This document shows positions 61,752 to 64,000 of a DNA stretch of 64,000 nucleotides, one piece after another. The position numbers and the translations under genes were made by a program. The stretch comes from an uncultured Lachnospira sp. Lineage in GTDB: Bacteria > Bacillota > Clostridia > Lachnospirales > Lachnospiraceae. The DNA lies in contig CAJUKN010000002.1 of NCBI GenBank assembly GCA_910587485.1, positions 182,378 through 246,377 of the forward strand, given 5' to 3'. The stretch's first letter is position 1, and each line of letters starts with the position of its first letter. The notes below the pieces were generated by a model. It searched no databases. It saw only the letters and a list, made by a program, of their open reading frames with translations, and was not told the origin of the DNA.

Positions 61752-62291
61752 ATGAAAAGATATATTGCATTTCTGCGTGGTATCAATATAAGTGGTAAAA
61801 ATAAAGTATCAATGGCAGAATTAAAGAAAGAGTTTGAAAAACTTGAGTTTGGAGAGGTTAAGACATATTTGAACAGTGGCAATGTGACTTTTTCGAGTGA
61901 TAAAGGTGATACAGAGAAGTTCACAAAACAGATTGAGGTAATGATAAAAAAACAGTTTGCTTTAGATATTCCTGTTTTTGTCATATTAAAAGAAGAGCTT
62001 GATGACATCTTACAAAATGCGCCCGATTGGTGGGGAAACGAAAATAAGGAAATCTATGACAATCTAATCTTTATTATGCCACCTGCTACATTCGCAGAGG
62101 TATATTGTGAGATTGGAGAGCCTAAAAAGGAAATAGAAAGGATAAAAGATTACAAAGAAGCAATATTCTGGTCATTCAGCAGGAAAGATTATCAAAAAGC
62201 AAATTGGTGGTCTAAGACTGCAAGTGCAAATATCAGTAGCAAATTAACTATAAGAACGGCGAATACTGTTAGAAAGATAGTTGGAATGTAA
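61752..62291 (+). CDS. DUF1697 protein
   Basis: 179 residues. MKRYIAFLRGINISGKNKVS, MAELKKEFEKLEFGEVKTYL and NSGNVTFSS are the diagnostic start of DUF1697; the C-terminal SRKDYQKANWWSKTASANIS and TIRTANTVRKI close the domain. These small cytosolic proteins are widespread and uncharacterised. GGAGGT gives the start at 61752, six codons inside a longer frame. Confidence 0.9.
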   Translation: MKRYIAFLRGINISGKNKVSMAELKKEFEKLEFGEVKTYLNSGNVTFSSDKGDTEKFTKQIEVMIKKQFALDIPVFVILKEELDDILQNAPDWWGNENKEIYDNLIFIMPPATFAEVYCEIGEPKKEIERIKDYKEAIFWSFSRKDYQKANWWSKTASANISSKLTIRTANTVRKIVGM

Positions 62292-62324
62292 TTGTTTTTT
62301 AAATTCCTGTTTATTCCAAAGGTC

Positions 62325-62537
62325 ATGGATAAGCCCCAAAATCTATTATCGAATAGCCAGAGCTGCAAGTATATATTGAAGGTTTTGGAAAAGCAGATGA
62401 TTGGTAATTTAGATGAAAAGGCAGTAAAGGAAGCCTTAAAAAAGATTGTTGATAATAATGACACTATTCCGTATAAAGTCAAAGCGCAGCTAAAAGCAAT
62501 AATAGAATTGGAACACAATCCAGAAAAATTACTGTAA
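62325..62537 (+). CDS. Small hypothetical protein
   Basis: 70 residues, helical, charged (CKYILKVLEKQMIGNLDEKA, VKEALKKIVDNNDTIPYKVK). The start is uncertain: AAAGG lies only two bases from the ATG at 62325, and a TTG at 62292 opens the same frame. It follows the DUF1697 gene. No family recognised. Confidence 0.45.
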   Translation: MDKPQNLLSNSQSCKYILKVLEKQMIGNLDEKAVKEALKKIVDNNDTIPYKVKAQLKAIIELEHNPEKLL

Positions 62538-62601
62538 GAGTGTTTGTTGTATGTGCTGTCATATAAGGGATAATCCGTGCTAAAGGAGATGGTTGGAATT
62601 A

Positions 62602-62703
62602 ATGAAAAATATGAAAATAGATGCCAATGGAACAGAAATCAGAGTAATGGGTGATGTTGTTTGGGCTTGCAGGGTTTCGGGCGGTATATCAAGGATTTTT
62701 TGA
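62602..62703 (+). pseudogene. Truncated KilA-N-like gene start
   Basis: 33 codons: MKNMKIDANGTEIRVMGDVV, then WACRVSGGISRIF and a stop. The first 18 residues match the N-terminus of KilA-N domain proteins (xGTEIRVxG...YISLTDIAR), after which similarity ends. AAAGGAG is 12 bases upstream. It is probably a deleted phage-type gene whose 3' part was replaced when the adjacent repeat arrived. Confidence 0.4.
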
Positions 62704-62723
62704 GATAATCAACCATTTTCATA

Positions 62724-62860
62724 TAAAATTTATTAAAAATAAAATTATTCAGAAGGTCGATTGCTTTCAAAGGAAAAGCTAGACTGGTTTAAGGCAGGAG
62801 TTTATACTCCTGCCTTATTTTAAAATAAAAGATTTAACCAACTTTATTGTTAAAAATAGG
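62724..62860 (+). repeat. ~137-bp direct repeat, copy B
   Basis: Same order of blocks as copy A: AGAAGGTCGATTGCTTTC, AAAAGCTAGACTGG and a perfect AAGGCAGGAGT/ACTCCTGCCTT hairpin (62791-62816) followed by ATTTTAAAATA. No tnpB fragment follows. The two copies enclose five small genes or fragments. Confidence 0.75.
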
Positions 62861-63225
62861 AAAATTTAAACATACCTATAACTATTATATGATAAATTAC
62901 GTAAAAGAAAGTAGATATAATTATATGGCTATGAAATGTGAAAATAATTATACTACAAATTATAAGTTCACTTTGCTTGAAGTCCTGATAATATCTAAAT
63001 ATTTATAAATATTTAATCTAAGGAGGTGCAAGAAAAAATATATATTATATAGTATTGATTGTATAAAAATAACTATGTTTTGTAAAATGATATAAATATT
63101 AATGGTATAGAATTTTACTCATAGTTATCTCCTTCATTAATGAAGGTTAGTGTAAAAATAAATTTTTCTTTGACAAGTTTGTGCTTGTGTACAAACTTGC
63201 AGATAGAGCAAGAATGGAGGCTGAA
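62861..63225 (+). other. Gene-free AT-rich stretch with an orphan ribosome-binding site
   Basis: AAGGAGGTG near 63021 is a perfect Shine-Dalgarno with no usable start codon behind it, perhaps a decayed gene. At 63175-63200 CAAGTTTGT and ACAAACTTG form a hairpin about 25 bases before the next gene. No open frame of note. Confidence 0.4.
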
Positions 63226-63939
63226 ATGAAAAAAAAAGTAATATCTATTGGCTTTTTATTCCTATTACTTATAGGTATTGTTTTTGCATGGAATGTTGGA
63301 TATTTGGATGATATGAAGGCAGTGTTTAAGAGTGAAAGAAATACAGAGAAGCAAGAAAATCAAAAGGAAGCTATTACAAGAACGATAGATGAAAATAATA
63401 CAGTATCAACTGTGGAAATGAATGAAGCATATATTGCTGAAAAAATATTTGAGGGTAAATTGGTCAGTAACAGTCAGCGGTGGCAGATTAAGGCAACAGA
63501 CTGTCATGTTTCAAGGGAGTTGGATTTTGATTTATCTATTATAGAAACACAGAGAGGATTACAGGATAAACATAAAAAATGTATGGATGCAAACATGAAT
63601 TTTTTAAAAGACTATTATTATGTAACCATTAAACTTGATGTTACAAGTATGAATGAAAAGGATTGGAACATAAAGGAATTTAATCCACATTACTTGATAT
63701 TTTATATGGATAATGAGCTTGGCAAGGTTATGGAAGAACCCCGTGGAATAATATATACAGGCAAAGATATTATAGATGATAAGCATAAAACATTGACTAT
63801 GAATCAGGGAGAAACAGTGCATGTTACACTTTATTATATAGTGGAAGATAAATATACAGTTGGTCCAATGTATATGAGTATGTATAAAGACTCAAGACAG
63901 CTAGATGAACCAGATATTTTACTAAAGGAAACAAGATGA
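63226..63939 (+). CDS. Membrane-anchored or secreted protein of unknown function
   Basis: 237 residues. A signal-anchor helix (KKKVISIGFLFLLLIGIVFA) is followed by a charged linker and an extracytoplasmic domain with LVSNSQRWQIKATDCHVSRE and a beta-rich end (NQGETVHVTLYYIVEDKYTV). The layout resembles DUF4352-like immunoglobulin-fold lipoproteins but without lipobox. ATGGAGG places the start at 63226. The next gene, a probable ABC permease, follows after 12 bases, so it may be an accessory part of a transporter. Confidence 0.68.
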   Translation: MKKKVISIGFLFLLLIGIVFAWNVGYLDDMKAVFKSERNTEKQENQKEAITRTIDENNTVSTVEMNEAYIAEKIFEGKLVSNSQRWQIKATDCHVSRELDFDLSIIETQRGLQDKHKKCMDANMNFLKDYYYVTIKLDVTSMNEKDWNIKEFNPHYLIFYMDNELGKVMEEPRGIIYTGKDIIDDKHKTLTMNQGETVHVTLYYIVEDKYTVGPMYMSMYKDSRQLDEPDILLKETR

Positions 63940-63951
63940 TGGAGGTCTGAG

Positions 63952-64000
63952 ATGAAAGCATTAATGAAAATAGAACTTGAAAGAGCCTTTAAAAATAAAT
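63952..64000 (+). CDS. Partial gene, probable ABC-2 type permease start
   Basis: Only 16 codons are in the window (MKALMKIELERAFKNK). GGAGGT precedes the ATG. The MKALxKxELxRxFKNK start is typical of ABC-2 type permease subunits, which begin with a short amphipathic segment before the first helix. This rests on very little sequence. Confidence 0.4.
   Translation, partial: MKALMKIELERAFKNK

Noticed and set aside
1..64000. CRISPR array or cas genes
   Set aside because: No regularly spaced short repeats and no Cas-like proteins were seen; the dispersed repeats are single, unevenly spread copies.

Overview
The window is a contiguous stretch of an AT-rich, low-GC Firmicutes chromosome. The content points to a motile, pectin-using, strictly fermentative member of the Lachnospiraceae, possibly a Lachnospira-like species: a complete Rnf ferredoxin:NAD oxidoreductase operon, secreted pectate lyase, cytoplasmic pectin methylesterase, chemotaxis receptors with CheR, a NusG_II/Gx-transporter pair, and an ssrA tag ending in ANDNLAYAA. 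Genus assignment is inference.

Layout. 1-6.4 kb: a small beta-grasp-like protein and a 1715-residue DUF4132 protein, preceded by a strong promoter with a LexA-like box and an interrupted structured leader, and bracketed by two IS200/IS605 right-end-like repeats. 6.4-10 kb: XRE regulator, GNAT, RtcB, PhzF. 10-13.3 kb: an accessory patch with phage-type and IS debris (MSRSYK-type small protein, DUF6273 protein, holin-like relic, transposase N-terminus fused to a foreign tail, non-canonical Fic) ending at the tmRNA gene. 13.4-19 kb: phosphoesterase, two-component system, lipoprotein, unknowns. 19-29 kb: pectin methylesterase, RpiB-family isomerase (perhaps a deoxyhexuronate isomerase), a TRAP-type binding lipoprotein co-transcribed with a chemoreceptor, CheR, an RNase-H-like exonuclease and a second chemoreceptor. 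29.4-31.6 kb: pectate lyase with two ricin-type domains behind a long leader. 32-38.2 kb: rnfCDGEAB, then NusG_II and Gx transporter genes. 38.3-56.2 kb: mostly core genes (GT2 synthase, DUF815 ATPase, ruvAB, zapA, U32 peptidase, FtsW/RodA with its transpeptidase, Nudix, lytic transglycosylase, lysA-like decarboxylase, DUF2953/ytfJ). 56.4-60.5 kb: a secreted GH95 enzyme with a C-terminal dockerin. 60.5-62.9 kb: an accessory block between two ~137-bp direct repeats, with tnpB and KilA-N-like fragments. 63-64 kb: membrane-anchored protein and the start of a probable ABC permease.

How it fits together. PL1 lyase, PME, the RpiB-family isomerase and the binding-protein/chemoreceptor pair could form a search-and-consume route for pectin; Rnf would couple its fermentation to ion pumping. 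The most novel-looking signal is a recurring 5' leader RNA upstream of at least five unrelated genes (DUF4132 module, a chemoreceptor, ruvA, ruvB, a C_GCAxxG_C_C protein): the segment just before the Shine-Dalgarno can pair either with a local strand or, in three copies, with a distant strand, with compensatory changes between copies. The DUF4132 module is the best candidate for an undescribed protein system.
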